From positions 1-38,153 of the forward strand of contig NZ_FNBU01000026.1 in assembly GCF_900102435.1 (NCBI RefSeq): 38,153 bases of DNA, given 5' to 3'. The translations under genes were made by a program, and so were the position numbers. Every line of letters begins with the position of its first letter. Position 1 is the first letter of the stretch. The notes under the pieces were generated by a model, which was given only the letters and a program-made list of their open reading frames with translations, made no database searches and was not told the DNA's origin. Shown piece after piece: positions 27,444 to 36,140 of this stretch. The DNA is from Sporolituus thermophilus DSM 23256 (GTDB taxonomy: Bacteria; Bacillota; Negativicutes; Sporomusales; Thermosinaceae).

Positions 27444-28376
27444 CTATATTTCTCCAAATTTATCCATATTTCCTCTTTCGTCACTTATTTTAGCACCAGC
27501 GCGCGAGCCCCCTGTTAGTTGCAGGACAAGCACTCCGGCAAGAATAAGCAGGCCGCCAAGGCCCTGCATAACCGTAATCCTTTCTCCCAGTAACAAGGCA
27601 GATAACAGCACCGTAATTACCGGTTCAAAAGTGCTGATAATAGAAGCATTGGTCGCGCCTATCCGGTACATGCCGGCAAAAAAGCCGAGAATCCCAATAC
27701 AAGTTGCAAAAACGGCAATCCCAAAAATGGCAAGCCAACCTTGCAGCGAAAGCTTCCACATAAGGGTGCCGCTAAGGGTACCGCCGATCATAAAGACAAC
27801 AGCCGCCGCTGTGCAAACGTAGACAGTGGATACCAGCGGATCAATCCCTTTGAGCAGCCGGTTGCCGGCAACAATATAACAGGAATAAACCAAGGCTGAA
27901 CCAAGACCAAATGCGGCGCCAGTTATGTTAAGACCAGTCAAGGATACGCCGAGCACCAGTACGAGACCGGTAAAACAAATAATCAACGCCCCCACCTTTC
28001 GCCAGCTGAGCACCTCGTCCCCGACTAGATAGGACAAGATACTGACCAACGCCGGATAAGTATATAAAATTATTCCGGCAAGGCTGGCCGGCAAGTAAAG
28101 TACCGTAAGGGCAAATAGTGTTGACATAAGATCATAGCCAATGCCCCCCAGTAAGCAAAGCTGCACGGCCTGCTTGCCGGTTACCCGAAAGTCAAGGCCG
28201 CATAGCCGGATGATGGCCCAAAAAAGCAGCGAAGCGATCGCAAAGCGATAGGCCAAAACGGTGACCGTATTGGCGCCGGCCGCATATGCAATTTTAATAA
28301 AGATGGCCAGGGTGGCAAAACCGCAGGCCGAAAATATTATCATCAGAACCCCGACTGTCTGTGCATTCAAAGCCAT
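27444..28376 (-). CDS. DMT superfamily (EamA) transporter
   Basis: A 310-residue membrane protein with about ten membrane segments in two EamA repeats (about residues 10-140 and 150-285). The second repeat contains IGATNASIISTFEPVITVLLSALLLGERIT, characteristic of EamA exporters. The tail is short and charged. The family exports amino acids, metabolites or toxic compounds; the substrate is not deducible. The ATG at 28376 is almost on top of AGGAGGT, and a TTG two codons on is better spaced, so the true start may be there. Confidence 0.88.
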   Translation of the reverse strand: MALNAQTVGVLMIIFSACGFATLAIFIKIAYAAGANTVTVLAYRFAIASLLFWAIIRLCGLDFRVTGKQAVQLCLLGGIGYDLMSTLFALTVLYLPASLAGIILYTYPALVSILSYLVGDEVLSWRKVGALIICFTGLVLVLGVSLTGLNITGAAFGLGSALVYSCYIVAGNRLLKGIDPLVSTVYVCTAAAVVFMIGGTLSGTLMWKLSLQGWLAIFGIAVFATCIGILGFFAGMYRIGATNASIISTFEPVITVLLSALLLGERITVMQGLGGLLILAGVLVLQLTGGSRAGAKISDERGNMDKFGEI

Positions 28377-28446
28377 ACCTCCTGAAGCATTGCAAGCTAC
28401 TTTATTCGTTATAGATGGCTAAATCTTCCTCTTAAGTAAAAAATTA

Positions 28447-28483
28447 AAAGTAAAAATGCCGGCTTGGTAACAACCAGGCCGGC
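28447..28483 (-). terminator. leuS terminator
   Basis: An 11-bp stem GCCGGCTTGGT/ACCAGGCCGGC (28458-28468 with 28473-28483, one G-U) with an AACA loop, followed on the minus strand by ATTTTTACTTTT, 8 nt after the leuS stop. Confidence 0.88.
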
Positions 28484-28490
28484 AAATATT

Positions 28491-30971
28491 TTATCTTACC
28501 ACAATGTTCACCAGTTTTTGCGGCACACAAATCACTTTCACAATTTGTTTGTCCGCTACCAACGCCCTTACCCGCTCCTGCGCCAGAGCAATTGTTTCCA
28601 GTTCTTTCGCGTCCAGACCGACGGGAACCTTGATTTTATCCCGCACTTTACCGTTGATTTGCAAAACGATTTCCACTTCGTCAACCCTGATGGCTTCCGG
28701 ATCAAAACCGGGCCATGCCTGCTTATGAACACTGCCCTGGGCAATGGTCTGACTCCACAGTTCTTCGGTAATATGTGGGGCAAAAGGCGCGAGCAGCCGG
28801 AGAAGGGCAGAAAGGGCTTCGCGCACCAGGCCGGGATTGGGCGCCGCTGTCTGCTCCCGGAAGGCGTATAACGCGTTTACCAGTTCCATAATGGCGCTGA
28901 TGGCAGTATTGAAATTGAAGCGTTCCCCAATATCCTCCGTAACTTTTTTAATCGTACTGTGCAGTACCCGCCGCAGCTCGCGTTCTGCCGGGCCAAGGGC
29001 CGCGGGGTCATAACTTTCGTCAGCAGCGGCGGCAACAGGCGCGTAGTGATGGACAATCCGCCACAACCGTCCTAGGAACCGGAAGGCCCCTTCCACGCCC
29101 TGGTCGCTCCACTCCAGGTCTCTTTCCGGCGGGGCGGCAAAGAGGATAAAGAGTCGGGCCGTATCAGCGCCGTATTTGCCGATGATTTCCTCCGGCGATA
29201 CAACATTACCTTTCGACTTCGACATTTTGGCGCCGTCTTTGATAACCATGCCTTGAGTCAGCAAATTCTTAAAGGGCTCGTTCACATTAATAAGCCCGGC
29301 ATCCTTAAGCACCTTGGTAAAGAAGCGCGAATACAATAAATGTAATATGGCATGCTCAATGCCGCCGATGTATTGGTCCACGGGCATCCAATAATTGGCT
29401 TTGGCCGGATTAAAGGCCTCAGTATCGCTGTGCGGGCTGGTATAGCGGTAGTAGTACCAGGAAGAGCAAATGAAAGTATCCATGGTATCTGTCTCCCGGC
29501 GGGCTTTACCGCCGCACCGCGGACAAGTACAGTTGACGAATTCTTCCACCTGGGCCAGTGGGGAAACGGCGCCGGTTGCAAAGCTGACATTCTCCGGCAG
29601 CATTACCGGCAAATCCTCTTCGGGAACAGGCACCACGCCGCATTCGGGGCAATAAATAATCGGGATAGGCGCGCCCCAATAACGCTGACGGGATACTAAC
29701 CAGTCGCGCAGCCGGTAATTGATACGCCGCTTGCCCAGACCTTTCTCCTCCAACCAGTCGGCGATGGCTGCTTTGCCCGCCTCGTTGTCCAGGCCGGTGA
29801 ACTGCCCGGAATTAACCATCACCCCTGGACCGTCATAAGCGCCGGTCATGCTTGCCAGATCCAATTCAGCACCCTTAGGCTGGATAACGATGCGTTTGGG
29901 CAGATTATATTTGGTCGCAAACTGCCAGTCCCGTTCATCGTGGGCCGGGACACCCATAACGGCTCCCGTACCGTAATCCACAAGAACATAGTTGGCAATC
30001 CAAATGGGCACCTTTTCGCCATTGAACGGATTGACGGCATAAGCGCCGGTAAATATTCCCTCTTTTTCCGTTTCGGCGGAAGTCCGGTTAATTTCGCTCA
30101 TATTGCGGATGCGCTCGATAAAGGCACGCACTTCGCGTTCATGCGGCTTGCCGGCGATCAGCTTGTCCACCAGCGGGTGCTCGGGGGCCAAGACCACATA
30201 CGTCACCCCGAAGGCGGTATCATGACGCGTAGTGTAAACCGTGATCTTCTCACCCGCTTCAGGAACGTCGAAGCTGAATTCAACCCCTTCGCTGCGGCCA
30301 ATCCAGTTTTCCTGCATAACTTTTACCCGCTCCGGCCAGCCCTTGAGCTCTTTGAGGTCTTCGAGCAGCCGGTCAGCATAGTCGGTAATCTTAAAGAACC
30401 ATTGTTCAAGCTCTTTTTTGACGACTACGGAATCGCACCGCCAGCAACGTCCGTCTACCACCTGTTCATTGGCCAGTACCGTGTTGCAGTCATTGCACCA
30501 GTTAACCGCTGCCTTCTTTTTATAAGCTAAACCGCGATGGTAAAAAAGCAGAAACAGCCATTGCGTCCAGCGATAGTAATCGGGATGGCAGGTCGCCACT
30601 TCCCGGTCCCAGTCGTAAGAGAGGCCGAGTTCCTGTTGCTGCCGCCGCATATTAGCAATATTGTCCCATGTCCATTTCGCGGGATGAATGCCGTGTTTGA
30701 TAGCGGCGTTTTCCGCCGGCATGCCAAAAGCGTCCCAACCCATGGGATGCAGGACATTATAGCCTTGCATCATTTTAAAACGGGCAATCACGTCGCCAAT
30801 GGAATAGTTGCGTACATGGCCCATATGCAAGTTGCCGGAAGGATATGGAAACATCTCGAGCACATAATACTCCGGCTTTTGCCGGTTCATTTCACAGGCA
30901 AAAGCTTTTTCCTCTGCCCAAACCTTTTGCCATTTTGCTTCAATTTCACGGGGGTTGTAGCGTTCGTTCAT
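28491..30971 (-). CDS. leuS: Leucyl-tRNA synthetase
   Basis: An 826-residue class I synthetase. The HIGH motif is HMGH in [19 protein letters not shown]. The CP1 editing domain spans about residues 220-420, and the KMSKS loop is [14 protein letters not shown]. Zinc-type cysteines occur in [23 protein letters not shown] and YCPECG. The anticodon-binding helices and C-terminal domain complete a normal-length protein. ATG 30971 ([14 protein letters not shown]) has GGAGG 5-6 nt ahead; a longer reading to 31013 lies in the T-box terminator region. It is controlled by the T-box at 30999-31236. Confidence 0.97.
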   Translation of the reverse strand: MNERYNPREIEAKWQKVWAEEKAFACEMNRQKPEYYVLEMFPYPSGNLHMGHVRNYSIGDVIARFKMMQGYNVLHPMGWDAFGMPAENAAIKHGIHPAKWTWDNIANMRRQQQELGLSYDWDREVATCHPDYYRWTQWLFLLFYHRGLAYKKKAAVNWCNDCNTVLANEQVVDGRCWRCDSVVVKKELEQWFFKITDYADRLLEDLKELKGWPERVKVMQENWIGRSEGVEFSFDVPEAGEKITVYTTRHDTAFGVTYVVLAPEHPLVDKLIAGKPHEREVRAFIERIRNMSEINRTSAETEKEGIFTGAYAVNPFNGEKVPIWIANYVLVDYGTGAVMGVPAHDERDWQFATKYNLPKRIVIQPKGAELDLASMTGAYDGPGVMVNSGQFTGLDNEAGKAAIADWLEEKGLGKRRINYRLRDWLVSRQRYWGAPIPIIYCPECGVVPVPEEDLPVMLPENVSFATGAVSPLAQVEEFVNCTCPRCGGKARRETDTMDTFICSSWYYYRYTSPHSDTEAFNPAKANYWMPVDQYIGGIEHAILHLLYSRFFTKVLKDAGLINVNEPFKNLLTQGMVIKDGAKMSKSKGNVVSPEEIIGKYGADTARLFILFAAPPERDLEWSDQGVEGAFRFLGRLWRIVHHYAPVAAAADESYDPAALGPAERELRRVLHSTIKKVTEDIGERFNFNTAISAIMELVNALYAFREQTAAPNPGLVREALSALLRLLAPFAPHITEELWSQTIAQGSVHKQAWPGFDPEAIRVDEVEIVLQINGKVRDKIKVPVGLDAKELETIALAQERVRALVADKQIVKVICVPQKLVNIVVR

Positions 30972-30998
30972 GCTGACCTCCTGTCTGAATTTGTATAT

Positions 30999-31236
30999 TA
31001 AAAAACGCCCCACGGCTGATGCAGCCAGGGACGAAACTAGTTCGCGGTACCACCCTGTTTGGCAGCTATCGCTGCCCGCTCTAGAACCGTTAACGCCGGT
31101 CAGCCGTCAGTCGCTAATTCCCTTCACGACCGCTCCTCGGCAGTGAGTTCAGCACACCGATAGGTTGGCTCGCATCATCCGCCAACTTTCTGGACTATCT
31201 TTATGTGCTTACTACCCTGCGTCTTTGGATTATCGT
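30999..31236 (-). promoter_or_regulatory. Leucine T-box riboswitch of leuS
   Basis: The T-box motif AGGGTGGTACCGCG is at 31043-31056 (minus strand). The Stem I base pairs GGTAGT with ACTGCC, and the specifier loop reads AGTA...GAACTCA, giving specifier codon CTC (Leu) at 31147-31145. The terminator is CGTCCC-GGCTG...CAGCC-GGGGCG followed by TTTTTT (31032-30999). Uncharged tRNA-Leu would stabilise the antiterminator and let leuS be transcribed. Confidence 0.95.
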
Positions 31237-31241
31237 CTACC

Positions 31242-31270
31242 ATTATATAGCAGCGTAAAACAAAAGTCAA
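31242..31270 (-). promoter_or_regulatory. Promoter of leuS T-box
   Basis: Minus-strand TTGACT (31270-31265), 17-nt spacer, TATAAT (31247-31242); transcription should begin near 31235. A short perfect inverted repeat AAAACC-ACT-GGTTTT (31272-31286) abuts the -35. Confidence 0.9.
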
Positions 31271-31341
31271 CAAAACCACTGGTTTTCAGGGAGTTCTAAG
31301 GCGGAAATTCATTCATAAAATGATTGCAGGGGAGGTGGATT

Positions 31342-31734
31342 ATGTATAAGTTAATTATTGGCACCGTCCGGGTTACCGTCGCCGATGATAATATCAGCCG
31401 CAGCGACGCCATCACCGCGGCCAAAAAGGCCATTGCCGCCGCCAGTCAACAGGGCAAGCTGCTTAGCCATGTCGAAATTGACTTGGGAAACAGTGGGCTT
31501 GAAATCAAGACGACGGAAAAAACCGGAACCAGAATAACCCGTAAGACACTAAAGCAAAGCATGCTGGACGGCATGCACGCGGCAATTCGCGAAAAACTCT
31601 ATCCTACCGGCGCCTTTGCGCAGAAAGACGTATGGTATGACGGCGATACAGGGCAGGAATGGCACGGTACAGAAGTGGAAACGGCTCGCAGCGAACTCCT
31701 CGCCAAATTCGCCGAATGGTCAAAAACGATATGA
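31342..31734 (+). CDS. Unknown 130-aa soluble protein
   Basis: A soluble, charged protein with a predicted beta-rich N-terminus (YKLIIGTVRVTVADD) and an Ala-rich helix (ITAAKKAIAAASQQGK). The basic middle TRITRKTLKQSMLDGMHAAIREK is followed by an aromatic acidic patch (KDVWYDGDTGQEWHG) and a final helix. I know no matching family. ATG 31342 has GGGGAGGTGG well spaced; the earlier in-frame start at 31324 lies before the ribosome site. It ends at a terminator and appears to be a single-gene unit. Confidence 0.75.
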   Translation: MYKLIIGTVRVTVADDNISRSDAITAAKKAIAAASQQGKLLSHVEIDLGNSGLEIKTTEKTGTRITRKTLKQSMLDGMHAAIREKLYPTGAFAQKDVWYDGDTGQEWHGTEVETARSELLAKFAEWSKTI

Positions 31735-31745
31735 TATTATGTAGA

Positions 31746-31770
31746 AGCCCGCAATTAGCGGGCTTTATTT
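31746..31770. terminator. Terminator between convergent genes
   Basis: AAGCCCGC-AATTA-GCGGGCTT stem, then TATTT on the plus strand; the minus-strand HD-GYP stop codon lies inside it. Confidence 0.8.
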
Positions 31771-32886
31771 CTGGTTCCGCCCGGTTTTGACCAAGGCCGT
31801 AAATGCATCCACCACAACCGGATCAAACTGCCGGCCCTTTTCCCGGATAATATTATCGATGGCCGTATTTACATCGGCTTTTCCCCGGTAGGTCCGTCCC
31901 ACCGTCATGGCGTCAAAAGCGTCAACCACTGACAGAATACGGGAGCCCAGCGGAATTTCCTCGCCACACAGACCGTCCGGATAGCCCTGGCCATCATAAC
32001 GCTCGTGGTGATGACGAATAATGGGCGCCGCTGCCTGAAAAGCGGCGATACCCTCCACAATATCGGCGCCGACAATCGGATGGCGGCGGATGATCGCATA
32101 ATCATCCCCGGTAAGTGGTTCCATTTTGCTAAGAATATTGGCGGGAATAACGATCTTGCCGATATCGTGGAGAATCGCTGCCGTGGCCAGCACTTCCATA
32201 TCCTCCGGCGTTAAATTAAGAGCCGCCCCCAACTCCTGCGCCAGATTGCAGACTGTTTGCGAATGTCCCTGGCCATAGGGGTCCTTCATTTCAAACATAT
32301 TCACTAAGATTGTAAGCATCTGGCGATAGTCTTGCTCCCGGTTGGCAGCCATCAGGCTTTGCGGCGTCAAATTAAGAACAATTTCGGCGGCATAGTGACA
32401 CTGTTTGCCCAAAACAACAGGAATGGCGTAGCGCCGGACAAACTTGCTGTCGCCTTTGGCATCATCAAGCCGCTCTTCCCTTACCTGCGTTTCGCCCATA
32501 GCCAAAGCTTTCTCAACAAGGCATTCCGTAAATGGACACAACAAGTCCGAATTGTGACACTTCACCGCATCACCGCCGTCAGGCAAACATAGTTGCGTAA
32601 AGCTGTCGTTCACCAATTCGGGTTGTCCCTGTTTGGTGATTAGAGCAGCAAACGGCAACCGCGTCCACAGCTCCCGGTAAACTGCGATTTTTTTCTGTGC
32701 CTGCCCCAATTCGCTCTGCGTATGCACGACATAGAGCGTAATAATCAGCAAAGCGCCGGTGCTTAAGAGATAACTGGTAGAACTAATGGCATCGCCCGCG
32801 GTAACGGCCACGACAACATGGAAAACGTTGGCCACTGCGAAGATAACGACAAAAAATAGCAAGGGACGATGCAGCCGCATTAACAT
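31765..32886 (-). CDS. Membrane HD-GYP phosphodiesterase with Cys-rich sensor region
   Basis: A 373-residue protein. Two membrane segments (about residues 9-30 and 38-54) are followed by a PAS-like region (about 68-180) and an HD-GYP domain (about 190-365). The catalytic HD pair is His240-Asp241 (ILHDIGK), with HHERYDGQGYPDG at about 293-305 including the GYP triad at 301-303. The family hydrolyses cyclic di-GMP or related dinucleotides. The PAS-like region has four Cys within 23 residues (Cys100, 110, 117, 122), plus Cys163, suggesting a metal, heme or redox sensor. AGGGGGTG lies upstream of the ATG. Confidence 0.9.
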   Translation of the reverse strand: MLMRLHRPLLFFVVIFAVANVFHVVVAVTAGDAISSTSYLLSTGALLIITLYVVHTQSELGQAQKKIAVYRELWTRLPFAALITKQGQPELVNDSFTQLCLPDGGDAVKCHNSDLLCPFTECLVEKALAMGETQVREERLDDAKGDSKFVRRYAIPVVLGKQCHYAAEIVLNLTPQSLMAANREQDYRQMLTILVNMFEMKDPYGQGHSQTVCNLAQELGAALNLTPEDMEVLATAAILHDIGKIVIPANILSKMEPLTGDDYAIIRRHPIVGADIVEGIAAFQAAAPIIRHHHERYDGQGYPDGLCGEEIPLGSRILSVVDAFDAMTVGRTYRGKADVNTAIDNIIREKGRQFDPVVVDAFTALVKTGRNQK

Positions 32887-33051
32887 TAGGGCACCCCCTA
32901 ATAATATATTTACTACATTTTATGTAACTTATATGGGTGCGGCGCATGTCCCGAATTAGAGCAGGCGGTGAAAAAATGGTAAAAAACGGCGCCTTAAGCC
33001 CCTCCCGCAGAAACTTTCTCTAGCCCCGGTAGTTGGGCCCGGGTAACTTGT

Positions 33052-33080
33052 TTGCATATTTACACCAAATCTTTTATAAT
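33052..33080 (+). promoter_or_regulatory. Promoter of the CsoR/CstR-type regulator
   Basis: TTGCAT, 17-nt spacer, TATAAT. Just after the expected start lies CCCC-T-GGGG (33096-33104), of the G/C-rich inverted type bound by CsoR-family repressors, a possible autoregulatory operator. Confidence 0.75.
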
Positions 33081-33125
33081 GTAACTAACCCACCCCCCCT
33101 GGGGAGAAGGAAGAGGTGTCCGCCT

Positions 33126-33398
33126 ATGGTGAATGCATCCGTCCGCACTGAGGTGTTGAACCGGCTGCGCAACGTCAAAGGCCATATCGCCGGCATTGAG
33201 CGCATGGTCGAGGAAGAGCAGTCGTGCAGCAATATTTTGATTCAGCTTTCCGCAATCCGTTCTTCCATCGAAAAAATTGGCATCTTTATTCTCGAAAACA
33301 ATGCTGTCGAGTGTTTGCTCAACAGCCCAGACGCCACTCCGGAAGACCGGCAGAAAATTGACCAGATTGTCAGACAAATAATTACCTTCTTAAAGTAG
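33126..33398 (+). CDS. CsoR/RcnR/CstR-family transcriptional repressor
   Basis: A 90-residue all-helical repressor (DUF156). Its core RLRNVKGHIAGIERMVEEEQSC...QLSAIRSSIEKIG is the family fingerprint. CsoR binds copper with a Cys-His-Cys set; here Cys34 and Cys63 have the right 29-residue spacing, but the His position is Asn59 (LENNAVEC). That pattern is seen in CstR-type persulfide sensors. Convergent neighbours are ccdA and tlpA, which handle thiols. AGAGGTG lies seven nt before the ATG at 33126; the earlier in-frame start at 33033 is upstream of the promoter and rejected. Confidence 0.9.
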   Translation: MVNASVRTEVLNRLRNVKGHIAGIERMVEEEQSCSNILIQLSAIRSSIEKIGIFILENNAVECLLNSPDATPEDRQKIDQIVRQIITFLK

Positions 33399-33401
33399 TA
33401 A

Positions 33402-33428
33402 AAACCACCCGTCCGGGGGTGGTTTCTA
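33402..33428. terminator. Terminator between the repressor and ccdA
   Basis: AAACCACCC/GGGTGGTTT stem (33402-33410 with 33417-33425), then CTATTT, between convergent genes. Confidence 0.8.
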
Positions 33429-33434
33429 TTTGGG

Positions 33435-34136
33435 TTAAAGCAAATTCCAGATAAAACCAAAACCTTTTTGCAGCCAATCAAAATAGATAAAACAGCCGAC
33501 AATAATTAAGATTATGCCTGCTGCGCGTTGAATGGCCGGAAGCCATTGGTACAGATGACGAACTTTATGTAAATAGCTGTTGAATAGCAGCGCGAGGGCG
33601 ATAAATGGCAGGCAAAAACCAACGGCGTATATAAAAAGGAGGAACGCGCCCTGAGCTATCGTGGCGGAAGCGCCTGCATAAATCAGAATAGAAGCGAGAA
33701 TAGGGCCAGTGCAGGGCGTCCAGCCGGCTGTAAAGGCGATACCTAAAATAAACGCGCCCAGCGGCCCCTCAAAAGCGCCGCTAAGCAGCGGCCGGTACTC
33801 GCGGTGCAAGGCCGGCAGACGGATAAGTCCAGCCAAATGAATTCCCATCAGAATCATAAACACGGCACCCACCTTGCGGACTACATCCTGGTACGTGAAA
33901 AAAACTTGCCCAAAATAGGACGCCGTTGCCCCCATGGCGACAAAAATAATAATAAATCCGCTGAAAAAGCACGCCGCGTTCATTAAAAACCGCCATTTGC
34001 TAATGCGGCCGGTCTGTGTGCCCGTGCCGGCCAAGACAGCCGTATAGGTAGGCAAAAGGGGCAGCACGCAGGGTGACAAAAAAGATACGACGCCTGCGGC
34101 AAAAGCCGTAAGCAAAGTAAGGTTATCTTCGCCCAA
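33435..34136 (-). CDS. ccdA: CcdA-type thiol electron carrier membrane protein
   Basis: A 233-residue protein with six membrane segments. It has the paired redox cysteines of the DsbD/CcdA family: one in FLSPCVLPLLPTY near the N-terminus and one in GWTPCTGPI after the third segment. It passes reducing equivalents from cytoplasmic thioredoxin to extracytoplasmic thioredoxin-like proteins, such as the TlpA homologue encoded 12 nt upstream in the same operon. Start is TTG with a G-rich ribosome site. Used in cytochrome c maturation or spore/envelope thiol maintenance. Confidence 0.93.
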   Translation of the reverse strand: MGEDNLTLLTAFAAGVVSFLSPCVLPLLPTYTAVLAGTGTQTGRISKWRFLMNAACFFSGFIIIFVAMGATASYFGQVFFTYQDVVRKVGAVFMILMGIHLAGLIRLPALHREYRPLLSGAFEGPLGAFILGIAFTAGWTPCTGPILASILIYAGASATIAQGAFLLFIYAVGFCLPFIALALLFNSYLHKVRHLYQWLPAIQRAAGIILIIVGCFIYFDWLQKGFGFIWNLL

Positions 34137-34148
34137 ACCTTTCCCCCC

Positions 34149-34670
34149 TTACAATAATTCTTTTATGACTCCTTCCAATTCGGCCATTGTAACACCGCCC
34201 GCCTTACGGTAGCGGATAACGCCATGGGCATCGACGACAATTGTCGTGGGGATGGCGTTTATGCGATACATTCTCGCTACCGCGCCCTCTTTATCGGTGA
34301 TTACCGGTAAACTGTATTGGTTCTTGGCGAGAAACTCCGCCACTTGTACAGGCGGTTCTTGAACATTTACCGCATAAAAGTCCACTGTTTGCCGGTATTT
34401 CTGATAAAACCGGTCCAGTTCGGGCATCTCGGCCCGACACGGCGGACACCAGGTTGCCCAAAAATTAATTACGGTAACTTTACCGGGTTTACCGAGGGCA
34501 ATACTTTTGCCCTCCAAATCAGGAAGAGTGAATGGCGTTAGCTTTTTTCCCACCGTAACCCCTGTTTCGGCAACAGCGTCTTGTTTTGGACTATTTATCG
34601 TCGCCAAATGCCACAGTCCGGCCGCCGCCAGAATAACGACCAGGGCAATTATCAGAAAACGCTTGTGCAT
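34149..34670 (-). CDS. TlpA/ResA-like thiol-disulfide oxidoreductase
   Basis: A 173-residue membrane-tethered thioredoxin-fold protein. A signal-anchor (about residues 5-24) is followed by the AhpC-TSA/Redoxin fold with the active site WATWCPPCR (Cys75 and Cys78) and the cis-proline region INAIPTTIVVD. It reduces disulfides outside the inner membrane using electrons from the adjacent CcdA. GAGGTAGG precedes the ATG. The pair is a typical ResA-CcdA module; no cytochrome maturation genes are in the window. Confidence 0.92.
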   Translation of the reverse strand: MHKRFLIIALVVILAAAGLWHLATINSPKQDAVAETGVTVGKKLTPFTLPDLEGKSIALGKPGKVTVINFWATWCPPCRAEMPELDRFYQKYRQTVDFYAVNVQEPPVQVAEFLAKNQYSLPVITDKEGAVARMYRINAIPTTIVVDAHGVIRYRKAGGVTMAELEGVIKELL

Positions 34671-34698
34671 ATCCTACCTCCAAAAGCTACATCATCTA

Positions 34699-34715
34699 CG
34701 GGAATACTATTCCCG
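34699..34715. promoter_or_regulatory. Inverted repeat between tlpA and lgt
   Basis: CGGGAA-TACTA-TTCCCG, a perfect 6-bp inverted repeat in the 97-nt divergent intergenic region. Possible operator; no clear sigma-A boxes could be assigned to either gene here. Confidence 0.35.
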
Positions 34716-34767
34716 GTACGGTCAATTAATTCCTTTTGGCAATTTTATTCCCGCAGGAGGTTTCAAA

Positions 34768-35571
34768 ATGCATCAATACCTCTTTTTCATCGGCGATTTC
34801 CCAATCCGCGCCTACGGTCTTATCCTCAGTCTCAGTATTCTGCTCGCCACCGCAACGGCTTATTTTTTGGCCAAACAGGACGGCCGCTGGCACCATCACA
34901 TCCCGGACATGGGTATTTACTGCGGCCTAGCCGGTCTTGTGGGGGCCCGGTTGTGGGATGTTTTCTTCTTTGATTGGGACTATTATAAATACCACCTTGG
35001 GGAAATCCCCTTTGTTTGGCAGGGCGGGATGGCCATTCAAGGCGGTGTTATCCTGGGCGCCATTGTGGGGTATATTTACACCAAAAGACATAATATCGAC
35101 ACCTGGGCATTTGCCGACATTGTGGCCGCGCCGGCTGTTATCATGGGGCAGGCCATTGGCCGGATGGCTAACCTGCTCAACGGCGATGCCTTTGGCCGCC
35201 CTACCGGCGGCAACTTTGGCATTGTCTACCCCCCGACGACCTTGGCTTATCAGGTTTATGGCGACCAGCCGTTATGGCCGGCCGAAGTGTGGGAGGGCCA
35301 AATTGACGTCATTATTTTTGTCCTCCTGCTCCTTTTCCGTACCACCAATCATGCCAAAGGCCAGGTGTTTATTCTCTATGCCGTTCTCTACTCCACTGCC
35401 CGCTTTTTCCTTGAGTTTCTCCGCGGTGACTACGGCACGCTGCTCTTTGGCCTGAAATCGGCCCAGTTGACCAGCCTGGCCGTTATCACCATCGGCATCG
35501 CCTTATTTATCTGGTGCGGTCTATACGGCGAACGCATCAATGAACCCAAAAAGAACGGAAAACAAAAATGA
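34768..35571 (+). CDS. lgt: Prolipoprotein diacylglyceryl transferase
   Basis: A 267-residue, seven-segment membrane enzyme that adds diacylglyceryl from phosphatidylglycerol to the lipobox Cys of prolipoproteins. It starts FFIGDFPIRAYGLILSLSILLATATAYF and has YCGLAGLVGARLWDVFF. The Lgt signature is GQAIGRMANLLNGDAFGRPT, slightly divergent from the common GRxGNFxNxE. The C-terminal RFFLEFLRGD segment is typical. ATG 34768 has GCAGGAGG ahead; the frame is open upstream but overlaps tlpA. Monocistronic, with its own terminator. Confidence 0.93.
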   Translation: MHQYLFFIGDFPIRAYGLILSLSILLATATAYFLAKQDGRWHHHIPDMGIYCGLAGLVGARLWDVFFFDWDYYKYHLGEIPFVWQGGMAIQGGVILGAIVGYIYTKRHNIDTWAFADIVAAPAVIMGQAIGRMANLLNGDAFGRPTGGNFGIVYPPTTLAYQVYGDQPLWPAEVWEGQIDVIIFVLLLLFRTTNHAKGQVFILYAVLYSTARFFLEFLRGDYGTLLFGLKSAQLTSLAVITIGIALFIWCGLYGERINEPKKNGKQK

Positions 35572-35589
35572 TATTCGTCAGATAAGAAA

Positions 35590-35618
35590 AAGCGGTTGGC
35601 GCCACCAGCCGCTTTTTT
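35590..35618 (+). terminator. lgt terminator
   Basis: A 10-bp stem AAGCGGTTGG/CCAGCCGCTT (one G-U) with a CGCCA loop, followed by TTTT. Confidence 0.88.
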
Positions 35619-35714
35619 CTTGATCTCACATTATCAACCATAAATTGCCTGGAAACATTTTTGCTCCGGCATTAATACATTATCTGGATGCTTACATCCG
35701 TTGCCTTTGAGACC

Positions 35715-36140
35715 TTATTCCAGCGGCAGTGACCGGTGCGCGAGACCGACGGCGACTTCATTCAGATTAAGTACACCGACCCCTGCGTAAATGGCCACGC
35801 AAAGATGTTCACCATGACGGGCAATGCCGATTTTCCCGCCTACATTAAGCCCGATGGCTTTGCCGCTAATTTGCTCAAGCGCCGCCCGGGCCGCCCCCGC
35901 GACGGCTCCTTCGCCGACATGGTTAGCAGCAACAACGCCCTGGCGTTGAGCGGCCACCACCGCCCGCTCAATAATTTTTTTCACCGACGAAATAAATTCG
36001 CCGCCAAAATCAACCGCGACGGCTTGAATGCCGCGGCGTGACAGAGCCAGTCTCACCTCCTGCTCGTCCTGCCGCGTCTCGCTGAGGGCCATGCGCAGGG
36101 CGGCGCGGCCAACGTCAATGCTGGTAAGACCATTATCCAT
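35715..36140 (-). CDS. HutP-family RNA-binding antiterminator-like protein
   Basis: A 141-residue protein matching the HutP fold. N-terminal helices (DVGRAALRMALSE) lead to VRLALSRRGIQAVAVDFGG, a central helix pair, and the end KIGIARHGEHLCVAIYAGVGVLNLNEVAVGLAHRSL, which parallels the last strands of Bacillus HutP. In Bacillus HutP, histidine and Mg bind through His73, His77 and His138; by eye these positions are Ala, Ala and Asn here. HutP antiterminates the hut operon by binding NAG triplets. This gene overlaps the symporter stop by 8 nt; ATG 36140 is preferred (AAGGGTGA nine nt ahead). The leader at 37580-37760 has NAG repeats and a terminator. Confidence 0.8.
   Translation of the reverse strand: MDNGLTSIDVGRAALRMALSETRQDEQEVRLALSRRGIQAVAVDFGGEFISSVKKIIERAVVAAQRQGVVAANHVGEGAVAGAARAALEQISGKAIGLNVGGKIGIARHGEHLCVAIYAGVGVLNLNEVAVGLAHRSLPLE

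Noticed and set aside
33033-33125. Upstream extension of the CsoR/CstR gene
   Set aside because: It would begin before the promoter -35 and contains the promoter itself.
34507-34767. Upstream extension of lgt
   Set aside because: It runs antisense through tlpA and lacks a ribosome site; Lgt starts at MHQYLFFIGDF.
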